Positions 8,639 to 16,351 of a DNA stretch of 64,000 bases are shown in pieces. The stretch comes from Lachnospiraceae bacterium (GTDB lineage Bacteria > Bacillota > Clostridia > Lachnospirales > Lachnospiraceae), in NCBI GenBank assembly GCA_016281605.1, contig JAEEJA010000019.1, forward strand, positions 1-64,000, given 5' to 3'. Under the pieces are notes generated by a model, which saw only the letters and a program-made list of their open reading frames with translations, searched no databases and was not told the DNA's origin. Numbering within the stretch: the first letter of the stretch is position 1; each line of letters opens with the position of its first letter. The translations under genes were made by a program, and so were the position numbers.

Positions 8639-10564
8639 GTGGCAGCGACCAGTAAAAAAACGGATAAGACTACAGCAGCTGAGGGTGAAGTTAAGCCTCG
8701 CAGAAGGGGAAGACCACCTAAAGTAAAGACAGAACCAAAGGAAGAAAAGCCTGAGGTAGTTGAAGAAGTAATTGAGAAAAAATTTACAGAAGTACCTGAT
8801 GAAGATGTCGAGAAGCTTCTTTTATCAAGTACTGAAGGTGACGGACTTATAGAGAGTTCCGTAAATATGCTTTCGAATCCTTACGGAAAAAAAGCATCAG
8901 AGCTTATAGGAAAGGGGCTTAAGATAGTTCCACTCGGAGGTCTTGAGCAAATCGGTATGAATATTACCGCATTTGAGTATGAGGATTCTATCATTGTAGT
9001 AGACTGTGGTCTTTCTTTCCCTGATGATGATATGCTTGGAGTAGATTTGGTTATTCCTGATATCACATACCTTAAGGATAACATCGATAAGGTTAAGGGC
9101 TTTATCATAACCCATGGACATGAAGATCATATCGGCTCTCTTCCTTACGTTTTAAAGGAGGTAAATGTTCCAATATTTGGTACTAAGCTTACCATGGGAC
9201 TTATCGATAATAAGCTTAAGGAACATACTCTTCCAAAACCTGTAAGACAGAAAATAATGGAGTATGGCCAGGCAGTTCAGCTTGGTTGCTTTAAAGTAGA
9301 ATTTATAAGGACAAATCACAGTATATCGGATTCTGCAGCTCTCGCTATATTTTCACCTGTCGGAATCATAGTTCATACAGGTGACTTCAAGGTTGACTTT
9401 ACTCCTGTTAAGGGTAAACCACTTGATCTTCAGAGATTTGCAGAGCTTGGTAAGCAGGGAGTGCTTGCTATGCTTTGTGACAGTACCAACGTAGAGAGAC
9501 CGGGTTATACAATGTCCGAAAAAACTGTTGGTAAGTCATTCGATACCATATTTGCAGATAATGCAGACAGACGTATAATCGTCGCTACATTTGCATCTAA
9601 TGTAGACAGAGTACAGCAGATAGTTAATTCTGCGGTTAAGTATGGCAGAAAGGTAGTAGTAGAGGGAAGAAGTATGGTAAATGTTATCTCTACCGCTACA
9701 GAATTAGGATATATAGAGGCTCCTGATAATACTTTTATTGAGATGGAGCAGATGAATAATTACCCGCCTGAGAAGCTTGTGCTTATAACTACAGGTAGTC
9801 AGGGTGAGTCAATGGCTGCACTATCAAGAATGGCTGCTAATATCCATAAGATGGTTTCTATAAATCCCGGAGATACTGTTATATTTAGTTCCAGACCTAT
9901 ACCGGGTAACGAAAAGAGCGTTTCGAAGGTTATTAATGAGCTTTCAGCTCACGGTGCAAGAGTTATTGTACAAAATACTCACGTATCGGGACATGCTTCC
10001 GCTGAAGAAGTTAAACTCATGTATTGCCTTGTTCAGCCACAGTATGCAATCCCTGTTCATGGTGAATATAAGCACCTGGTGGCTCATGCAGAGCTTGCCA
10101 GACAGATGGGGATACCTAAGGAAAATACTCTTATCCTCACAAGTGGAGATGTACTTGAGATTGATTCAGAGCATGCAGCTTTAGTAGGTAAGGTACAGGC
10201 TCAGGGAATCATGGTTGATGGACTTGGAGTCGGTGATGTAGGAAATATCGTCCTGAGAGACAGACAGCACTTGTCAGAGAATGGTCTTATCATAATTGTT
10301 ATCACTCTCGAAAAGTACACAAATCAGATACTTGCCGGACCGGATATAGTATCGAGAGGTTTTGTTTACGTAAGAGAATCAGAGTATCTTATGGATGAAG
10401 CTAAAAATGTTGTTTACGCTTCTCTTGAGAGGTGCCTTGATAACAATGTTACGGACTGGTCACGTATAAAGACTGAAATTAAGGATTCTTTAAGCGACTT
10501 CCTCTGGAAGAAGATGAGAAGAAATCCTATGATTCTGCCTATCATTATGGAGGTTAATTCATGA
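8639..10564 (+). CDS. rnj: Ribonuclease J with lysine/proline-rich N-terminal extension
   Basis: RNase J is a metallo-beta-lactamase/beta-CASP nuclease with 5' exonuclease and endonuclease activity in mRNA turnover and rRNA maturation. The catalytic metal site HGHEDH is at 159-164, and the beta-CASP block and C-terminal domain follow. At 641 residues it is about 90 longer than the usual 550, because the core starts only near residue 94; the extension contains RRRGRPPK (21-28), an AT-hook-like motif, and many Lys, Glu and Pro. Translation starts at GTG 8639 behind GGAGG. It overlaps the next gene by four bases. Confidence 0.94.
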   Translation: MAATSKKTDKTTAAEGEVKPRRRGRPPKVKTEPKEEKPEVVEEVIEKKFTEVPDEDVEKLLLSSTEGDGLIESSVNMLSNPYGKKASELIGKGLKIVPLGGLEQIGMNITAFEYEDSIIVVDCGLSFPDDDMLGVDLVIPDITYLKDNIDKVKGFIITHGHEDHIGSLPYVLKEVNVPIFGTKLTMGLIDNKLKEHTLPKPVRQKIMEYGQAVQLGCFKVEFIRTNHSISDSAALAIFSPVGIIVHTGDFKVDFTPVKGKPLDLQRFAELGKQGVLAMLCDSTNVERPGYTMSEKTVGKSFDTIFADNADRRIIVATFASNVDRVQQIVNSAVKYGRKVVVEGRSMVNVISTATELGYIEAPDNTFIEMEQMNNYPPEKLVLITTGSQGESMAALSRMAANIHKMVSINPGDTVIFSSRPIPGNEKSVSKVINELSAHGARVIVQNTHVSGHASAEEVKLMYCLVQPQYAIPVHGEYKHLVAHAELARQMGIPKENTLILTSGDVLEIDSEHAALVGKVQAQGIMVDGLGVGDVGNIVLRDRQHLSENGLIIIVITLEKYTNQILAGPDIVSRGFVYVRESEYLMDEAKNVVYASLERCLDNNVTDWSRIKTEIKDSLSDFLWKKMRRNPMILPIIMEVNS

Positions 10565-10908
10565 ATTTACCCGACGAGTCAGATATTTTGATGGAAGATA
10601 TAATCGATTCACTTAAGAGCAGTACCGAATATAATCAATACATATCAGTCTTATCAGAGATTAAAAGGGCTCCTGAGCTTTACAATCGTGTTGCGGAGTT
10701 CAGGAAGAGAAGCATGGAGATATCTATAAGAGAAGATGTGGATTTTATAAAGGAAAATGAAAATCTGCAGAGCGAATTTGCAGATCTGCTTATAAATGAA
10801 TTGGTAATTGATTACATGTCTTCCGAAATGAGATATGTAAAGAAGGTCAGAAAGCTGAGAGACAGATTGCTTGAGGGAGCTAATATAGATATCAGTATGA
10901 TAGAGTAG
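10561..10908 (+). CDS. YlbF/YmcA family protein
   Basis: A 115-residue helical protein that looks like the YlbF/YmcA (RicA/RicF) family, known in Bacillus for helping RNase Y act on certain transcripts. The stretch YNQYISVLSEIKRAPELYNR and the following charged helices fit the family's two-helix core; it lacks obvious cysteines for an iron-sulfur cluster. The ATGA overlap with RNase J suggests tight coupling and supports a role in RNA processing, which is an inference from family and context. Confidence 0.75.
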   Translation: MNLPDESDILMEDIIDSLKSSTEYNQYISVLSEIKRAPELYNRVAEFRKRSMEISIREDVDFIKENENLQSEFADLLINELVIDYMSSEMRYVKKVRKLRDRLLEGANIDISMIE

Positions 10909-10930
10909 ACCGGTAAAAAGGGTGCAACGT

Positions 10931-11581
10931 ATGAATTCAAATGACAGAATGACAGATTTTATAGATTATCTGTCATGGAAGCTGCCTGATTATCTCTATG
11001 AAGTGTATGATCAGGCAGTTGACAATAAAGTTCCTGTAATCAGGAAAAGTACACAATCATTATTAAAAACGATACTTTACATGAAAAAGCCTGTAAGTGT
11101 TCTGGAAATCGGAACAGCTATAGGCTTTTCTTCGATGTTGATAAGTGAGTACGTGGGAGAGGAAACCAAGATTACAACTATCGAAATGATCGAGAAGAGA
11201 ATTGAAGAAGCAAAAGCAAATTTTATTAAGTACAAAAAAAAGGACAGGATAGAACTTCTTGAGGGTGATGCAGGTGTAATACTTGAAAAGCTCTCAGAGG
11301 AAGAGATAAAATTTGATTTTATATTTCTTGATGCCGCACAGGCACAGTACTCAAGCTATTTAAAAAACATATTAAAGCTAATGGAAAAAGATGCTATACT
11401 AATCTCTGATAATATTCTTTGTAATTCTGATATTATAGAATCCAGATTTACTGTTAACAGACGCGATAGAACCGTGCACAAAAGAATGAGGGAGTATCTT
11501 TATGAGATAACACATAATCCTTATCTTTCTTCCACCATCCTGCCCATAGGAGATGGGTTGTGTTTGTCGGTTAAAATCTAA
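10931..11581 (+). CDS. SAM-dependent O-methyltransferase, YrrM/TrmR-like
   Basis: A 216-residue class I methyltransferase of the caffeoyl-CoA O-methyltransferase-like family. SAM-binding motif I is VLEIGTAIGFSS, then IEMIEKRIEEA and the metal-site region FIFLDAAQAQY. In Bacillus the homologue TrmR (YrrM) methylates 5-hydroxyuridine in tRNA and sits next to U32 peptidase genes; those are not present here, so the tRNA role is only likely. ATG 10931 is preferred over an in-frame GTG at 10922 because AAGGG lies between the two. Confidence 0.8.
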   Translation: MNSNDRMTDFIDYLSWKLPDYLYEVYDQAVDNKVPVIRKSTQSLLKTILYMKKPVSVLEIGTAIGFSSMLISEYVGEETKITTIEMIEKRIEEAKANFIKYKKKDRIELLEGDAGVILEKLSEEEIKFDFIFLDAAQAQYSSYLKNILKLMEKDAILISDNILCNSDIIESRFTVNRRDRTVHKRMREYLYEITHNPYLSSTILPIGDGLCLSVKI

Positions 11582-11660
11582 AATAGTGTATATTGGGATA
11601 TAAAGATGATTTTTTTGATTTTATCGAGTGAATTTATATATTGCCTTCCGGGTAATTGCA

Positions 11661-11689
11661 TTGACAATTAAAGTAGTTAGCTATATAAT
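11661..11689 (+). promoter_or_regulatory. Consensus sigma-A promoter for the 11.8-13.2 kb cluster
   Basis: A full-consensus TTGACA (11661-11666) and TATAAT (11684-11689) with a 17-base spacer. It drives a leader of about 85 bases that holds two ribosome-site-like stretches (GGGAGG near 11728 and GGAGGAG at 11740-11746). This is the best promoter match in the window. Confidence 0.85.
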
Positions 11690-11781
11690 ATAAGTGTAAT
11701 GTTAACGTGATTAGGTTTTTATATAGTGGGAGGTAAACTGGAGGAGATGTAGAAATTGAGATATTTGCAAAAACCGGATAT

Positions 11782-12357
11782 ATGTTTAAAAAAGGATTTT
11801 TCGATGAAAAATCAGATAATTACTTTGGAGGACAGGGCAAAGATAAGTATTTAAATTATGTTGATGATGGGGGAGAAGTAGTTCCTTATGTTTCGGTTGA
11901 TCGTCCTGAACCGGAAGAATTTGAAACCTACGAGGAGTACGTTAAATTCTGTGAGGATAATGATTTAATAGTATATTATCCGGATGGATTAGGAAATTAT
12001 GGAAAATCATCCGGAACGAAGCTGTGTCTGTTGAAATATAACTGGCCAACGGCATTTTCGTTCAGTATCAGATTCAGTGACAGGACACCGTATGTAATAA
12101 TTGGATCTGATGGATATATGCATGGTGATTTTATTATAAAAAAAGGAAAACTTTTGCAAAGAGATCGTGATTACAAGACTGTAAAAAGTATGAAAGTTGG
12201 ATTATCATCAAAAATAACATCAATTTCAGAAAAAGCAGTTATTATTAATGTTAAAAAATCTACAAATAAGTTATCAGTTGGGAAATGGAAAATACCACTA
12301 AAAAATGAAGGTAATAATATTATAGCTGATTTTAGTGGAAGAAAAAAATTATCATGA
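11782..12357 (+). CDS. Unknown protein lacking a signal peptide; possible truncated secreted protein
   Basis: I do not recognise this 191-residue protein. Residues 45-64 (EEFETYEEYVKFCEDNDLIV) resemble the last 20 residues of the secreted gene at 13248 (pattern E-[ED]-F-x-x-Y-x-[ED]-Y-[IV]-x-[FY]-C). The rest (65-191) looks beta-rich and ends in a basic tail. There is no signal peptide and no good ribosome site before ATG 11782; the strong GGAGGAG at 11740-11746 is spaced for an in-frame ATT at 11755 or an out-of-frame TTG at 11757. It may be the C-terminal half of a broken secreted protein. It overlaps the next gene by four bases. Confidence 0.55.
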   Translation: MFKKGFFDEKSDNYFGGQGKDKYLNYVDDGGEVVPYVSVDRPEPEEFETYEEYVKFCEDNDLIVYYPDGLGNYGKSSGTKLCLLKYNWPTAFSFSIRFSDRTPYVIIGSDGYMHGDFIIKKGKLLQRDRDYKTVKSMKVGLSSKITSISEKAVIINVKKSTNKLSVGKWKIPLKNEGNNIIADFSGRKKLS

Positions 12358-13199
12358 AAAAAGTGTTGATTATTATTGTTTTTTTGCTCGTATGTTTTTC
12401 ATCTGCAAGAGAGTGCAGTGCAGCACTTCCTCAAGCTACATTTGCTTACCTTGATGTAGGTCAGGGTAATGCTGAGATTATGAAGGTTGGAAACAGGTCT
12501 GTCCTTATAGATACTGGTTATGCAGGTAAGTACGCCCAATTGACATCTCAGCTTAGTAAACTTGGGATAAATCATATTCACACTCTTGTTGTTACGCATC
12601 CTCATGCTGACCATATGGAAAGCGCTGATAAGATTATACAGCGATATAAGGTTAAGAGGATAATTATGCCTAAGATTACTACGACCTCACAGTGTTATGC
12701 TCGTATGATAAGGGCAATAAAAAGGTATAAGGTCAAGAAAATAGTACCTACTGTAGGAAAGATTATAAAATTTGCTCAGAATCTAAGTGGAAAGGTTTTG
12801 GCAGTTGATACAAGTACAACAGATCTAAATGAAGCCAGTATAGTAATGCGTGTGACATATGGAGAAAGATCATTTCTTTATATGGGAGATGCAACCGCAA
12901 GAGTAGAGAATAATATAATTGAGAGCGGTGAAGAGATAGGTTCAGATGTTTTTTTGCTTGCTCATCATGGTGCCGACACATCTAACGGAATACTGTTTCA
13001 GAAAAAAGCTTTAACATCAGAATACGGAATAGCTGTAATATCGGTAGGTGAAGGAAATTCATATGGTCATCCGGATAAATTTGTACTGAGAAGAGCTATG
13101 AGATTTTCTAAGGATCTTTATCGTACCGATCAAGATGGTATGATACTTGTAAAAACTGATGGAGATAAGTTGGAGGTAAACACCTTAAAAATCACATGA
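12354..13199 (+). CDS. Secreted metallo-beta-lactamase-fold hydrolase (ComEC C-terminal-like)
   Basis: A 281-residue MBL-fold protein like the C-terminal domain of ComEC and secreted late-competence-type hydrolases. A signal peptide is clear at 1-24 (hydrophobic VLIIIVFLLVCF, then SAALP). The metal-binding THPHADHME motif lies near residue 82, DVGQGNAEI near 36, and later metal ligands in LYMGDA and LAHHGADTS. Such enzymes hydrolyse phosphoesters or nucleic acids outside the cell; the substrate is unknown. It overlaps the preceding gene by four bases and is followed 48 bases later by a secreted Big_2 protein, so the three appear to form one unit. Confidence 0.85.
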   Translation: MKKVLIIIVFLLVCFSSARECSAALPQATFAYLDVGQGNAEIMKVGNRSVLIDTGYAGKYAQLTSQLSKLGINHIHTLVVTHPHADHMESADKIIQRYKVKRIIMPKITTTSQCYARMIRAIKRYKVKKIVPTVGKIIKFAQNLSGKVLAVDTSTTDLNEASIVMRVTYGERSFLYMGDATARVENNIIESGEEIGSDVFLLAHHGADTSNGILFQKKALTSEYGIAVISVGEGNSYGHPDKFVLRRAMRFSKDLYRTDQDGMILVKTDGDKLEVNTLKIT

Positions 13200-13247
13200 T
13201 AATGACTATTAACGTCTTATTAATATCATTGAAAGGAGTGGGTAATT

Positions 13248-13970
13248 ATGACAAAAAAAATAAAAATATTTGGAATTATCTTGGTTTTAACATTCAGTTT
13301 TATGATTTTTAGTAAAACCGGTAAGGCAAACTCTGGTTTACGTTTTTTAAATAATTCAAATATAGAATTAGGTATTGGAGAAAAGAGTCAATTATCATTT
13401 AGTAAATATGCAAAAAAGAGAATAAAGAAGATTGTCAAATGGAAATCCAGCAATCCTGAAGTTGCTAATATAAAAAGAAATGGGAAATTTGAAGCATTAA
13501 GTGAAGGAAATACAACTATTAGTGCAAAGGCTAAAACTGTTTCAGGTTATGCTATTATCTGTTGTACTATTACTGTTACAACAAATGAAACTGAAAGAAT
13601 AAATGATAAGGGGACTTTAGATTATTCTTCAGAATTATCGAGTAGTTCAGGATATCTTGCTAGTGATGTTGTAAAATCAGATAGTGCTATAAGCTCTGAA
13701 TCAACAATAAATGGCGAGAAACATGTTAGGACACCGGAAGAATTAAAAGAATTGATTACTAATAACCCGGATTATAGATGTTCTATTGAAAAAATTGATG
13801 AGGATATAGTGAAAAAGGAAGCTGAATTATATTTTAAAAATTATGAAAATATATATGACCCTGATCCTGTTGCTCAAATGAATCCAAATGATTTAACAGC
13901 AGAGGATTTTCCGGATTACTCTGATTATATTGATTATTGTATATATCATAATATACCAATTAAAAACTAA
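13248..13970 (+). CDS. Secreted protein with Big_2 (Ig-like) domain
   Basis: A 240-residue exported protein of unknown function. A signal peptide spans about 1-28 (IFGIILVLTFSFMIF). Residues about 35-105 form a Big_2-type Ig-like domain with the typical VKWKSSNPEVANIKRNGKFEA and EGNTTISAKA. A serine-rich linker follows, then an acidic region ending in EDFPDYSDYIDYCIYHNIPI, which resembles a segment of the protein encoded at 11782. The protein stops immediately after that module, whereas the other begins near it. GGAG precedes the ATG. A terminator follows at 13995. Confidence 0.75.
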   Translation: MTKKIKIFGIILVLTFSFMIFSKTGKANSGLRFLNNSNIELGIGEKSQLSFSKYAKKRIKKIVKWKSSNPEVANIKRNGKFEALSEGNTTISAKAKTVSGYAIICCTITVTTNETERINDKGTLDYSSELSSSSGYLASDVVKSDSAISSESTINGEKHVRTPEELKELITNNPDYRCSIEKIDEDIVKKEAELYFKNYENIYDPDPVAQMNPNDLTAEDFPDYSDYIDYCIYHNIPIKN

Positions 13971-13994
13971 TAAGTATTGCTATGTAAAATATAG

Positions 13995-14036
13995 TGCTAA
14001 GCCGCAGATTATAACCTGTGACTTAGCATCTTTTTA
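13995..14036 (+). terminator. Rho-independent terminator after the accessory cluster
   Basis: Arms TGCTAAGCCGCAG (13995-14007) and CTGTGACTTAGCA form a 13-base stem with one mismatch and one G-U pair, followed by TCTTTTTATTT. It ends the cluster that begins at the 11661 promoter. Confidence 0.75.
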
Positions 14037-14211
14037 TTTGTCCATTTATAAAAAAATCCGGAGCTCTCTCTATTTTTGTATTTGTGTTTTAGTAAAAAAA
14101 TAGTGGCAATATGTACGAATTAGTGGTAAAATATGCTTTGCTGACGTAAATTTAAAGCGTCCGGTCTTATTATCAGACTTGAATATTAAACAGAAAGAGG
14201 TGTCTTTTTAG

Positions 14212-15030
14212 TTGGCTGAAAACAAGGATAACAAAACAGGAAAGAATAATACAAAGGAAAACAATAAAAAACGAAGATATTTATTACCCAAAACAGCTTT
14301 TGATTGGATTTGCGATATAGTAATATTACTGGTAATAGCTCTTTGTTTGGTAGCTATAGTACCGCCTGCAGTGAAGCACTTTAAGGATAAAGCAGAGAGA
14401 GAAAAGCAGCAGGAAGCTCTTAAGGAAGCTCAGAAAAATGCTACTCCTACTCCTACAGCTACACCACTGCCGGATAATATCATTGCTTATGATCAGCTTA
14501 TAAAATCAGAAAATGGAAACAACGATACTACATTTTCATTGGAATTTAATACAGAAGATAAAACATATGAGGACAGAGTGAGTGCATCTAGTCTTTCGGA
14601 TGTCATGGATTCCGGATCTTATAAAGAAAAGGATGATAAGATAATAACCAAATCCGAGAAGAACAAAGCAGAGGAAGCTTACATTGTGGATGGAGATTAT
14701 ATAATACTTGAAGAATCTATCTATAAGGGAAAGATTCCAAAGGATGCAGGTGAAGCATTTGATGCAGAATTCACATACTTAAGTGCCAAAAACGGTGTTT
14801 ACAGAGAACTTCAATTATCCAAAGACGGTAAGTATACTCTGGTAAAAGCCCCATTAAAGGAAGATGTAGAGGAAGCGGATTTAAGTAAGAGTACAGCTGT
14901 TAAGGGTGAATATAGTTATGATGGAGAGTTTATCACATTTTTAAGCACCAGCGATGGAGCGGACTTAATCCCTTACTATGTTTATAAGAATAAAATCAGC
15001 AATACTTACTACGTAAAGCGAAACGATTAA
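14212..15030 (+). CDS. Membrane-anchored protein of unknown function
   Basis: I do not recognise the family. The 272 residues start with a Lys/Asn-rich cytoplasmic tail, then one membrane segment at about 39-57 (IVILLVIALCLVAIVPPAV), a charged helix, a TPTPTATPLP linker, and a beta-like extracytoplasmic domain of about 180 residues that contains YDGEFITFLSTSDG near its end. The topology (N-in, one pass) suits a cell-surface sensor or lipocalin-like binder, but this is a guess. It begins with TTG at 14212, after AAAGAGGTG. It stands alone, 28 bases ahead of argJ, with which it may be co-transcribed. Confidence 0.65.
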   Translation: MAENKDNKTGKNNTKENNKKRRYLLPKTAFDWICDIVILLVIALCLVAIVPPAVKHFKDKAEREKQQEALKEAQKNATPTPTATPLPDNIIAYDQLIKSENGNNDTTFSLEFNTEDKTYEDRVSASSLSDVMDSGSYKEKDDKIITKSEKNKAEEAYIVDGDYIILEESIYKGKIPKDAGEAFDAEFTYLSAKNGVYRELQLSKDGKYTLVKAPLKEDVEEADLSKSTAVKGEYSYDGEFITFLSTSDGADLIPYYVYKNKISNTYYVKRND

Positions 15031-15058
15031 AAAAGTTTACAGTAACGAAAGGATCATC

Positions 15059-16297
15059 ATGAAGCAGTTTGAAGGATATAATTATATAAATAACGGAGTT
15101 TTAGCTTCTAAAGGATTTAGTGTAAATGGAATTAATGCAGGCATAAATCCGGATAAGAGTAAAAATGACTTAGGTGCCGTATACAGCGAAAAGCCCTGTG
15201 ATACTGCCTGTGTTTATACACAGAATAAGGTTAAGGGGGCTCCTATCATAGTTACACAACAGAATATGAAGAAGTCAGGCAATATATCAAGAGCTGTTCT
15301 TGTGAATTCTAAAAATGCCAATACAGGAAATGCGGATGGAGAGCAGGTAGCAATTGAGAGCTGTGAAATAATGGCAGGGAAGCTTGGTATAAAATCCTGC
15401 GAAGTTGTAGTTGCATCCACGGGAGTTATAGGGCAGAAGCTTTCCATAAATCACTTTAAGGATCACATGGATGAGCTGATTGAAGGACTTCAAAATACTG
15501 ATTCTCATCCTGTTGTAAATGCTATCATGACTACAGATACTAAAGAAAAGGAAGTTGCGGTTGAGTTTGAGCTTGGGGGCAGGCTTGTTCACCTTGGCGG
15601 TATGGCAAAGGGGTCAGGCATGATTCACCCAAACATGGCTACTACACTTTCTTTTATTTCATCTGACATAAATATCAGCAGCGAACTTCTTCAAAAGGCA
15701 CTTAGCGAGCTCGTTAAGATAACCTACAATTGTCTTACTATAGATGGAGATCAGTCAACCAACGATATGATTACAGTCATGGCAAATGGAATGGCGGAAA
15801 ATGAAAGAATAGAAGTTGAAAATGAGGATTATGAAAAAGTAAAGAAAGCTCTTTACATAGTTCTTATGAATCTCACCCGTATGCTTGCAGCTGATGGCGA
15901 AGGTGCATCAAAGCTCCTGGAGGTAAATTGTTCAGGAGCACCGGACTTAGATACCGGCATAAAGGTTGCCAAAAGTGTTGCAGGATCAACTCTTTTCAAG
16001 TGTGCCATGTACGGTGGAGACGCCAATTGGGGACGTATCCTCTGTGCCATAGGTTATACAGATGCAGAATTTGATATTAACTTACTTGATGTGAATTTTG
16101 AAAGCAAGGGTGGCAGGATTGAAGTTTATAAGGGCGGAGCAGGGCTTGACTTTTCAGAAGATGAAGCTGCCCTCGTGCTTAAGGAAGATGAGATAGTAAT
16201 TAATATAGACATGCATCAGGGTGATTCAGAAGCAACAGCCTGGGGTTGTGACATGACACATGAGTATGTCAGTATCAACGGAGATTATAGATCATAA
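15059..16297 (+). CDS. argJ: Bifunctional ornithine acetyltransferase / N-acetylglutamate synthase
   Basis: ArgJ transfers the acetyl group from N-acetylornithine to glutamate in the recycling arginine pathway and, in bifunctional forms, also makes N-acetylglutamate from acetyl-CoA. The self-cleavage site lies in KGSGMIHPNMATTL, between Ala194 and the nucleophile Thr195, which splits the 412-residue precursor into alpha and beta chains. AAAGGA lies before ATG 15059. No other arginine gene (argB, C, D, F) is nearby, so the pathway is dispersed in this genome. Confidence 0.95.
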   Translation: MKQFEGYNYINNGVLASKGFSVNGINAGINPDKSKNDLGAVYSEKPCDTACVYTQNKVKGAPIIVTQQNMKKSGNISRAVLVNSKNANTGNADGEQVAIESCEIMAGKLGIKSCEVVVASTGVIGQKLSINHFKDHMDELIEGLQNTDSHPVVNAIMTTDTKEKEVAVEFELGGRLVHLGGMAKGSGMIHPNMATTLSFISSDINISSELLQKALSELVKITYNCLTIDGDQSTNDMITVMANGMAENERIEVENEDYEKVKKALYIVLMNLTRMLAADGEGASKLLEVNCSGAPDLDTGIKVAKSVAGSTLFKCAMYGGDANWGRILCAIGYTDAEFDINLLDVNFESKGGRIEVYKGGAGLDFSEDEAALVLKEDEIVINIDMHQGDSEATAWGCDMTHEYVSINGDYRS

Positions 16298-16351
16298 TCA
16301 TTGAATAATAAAAGTAACAGCTTTACTCGCTTAAGAAATGAGGTGGTAGTA

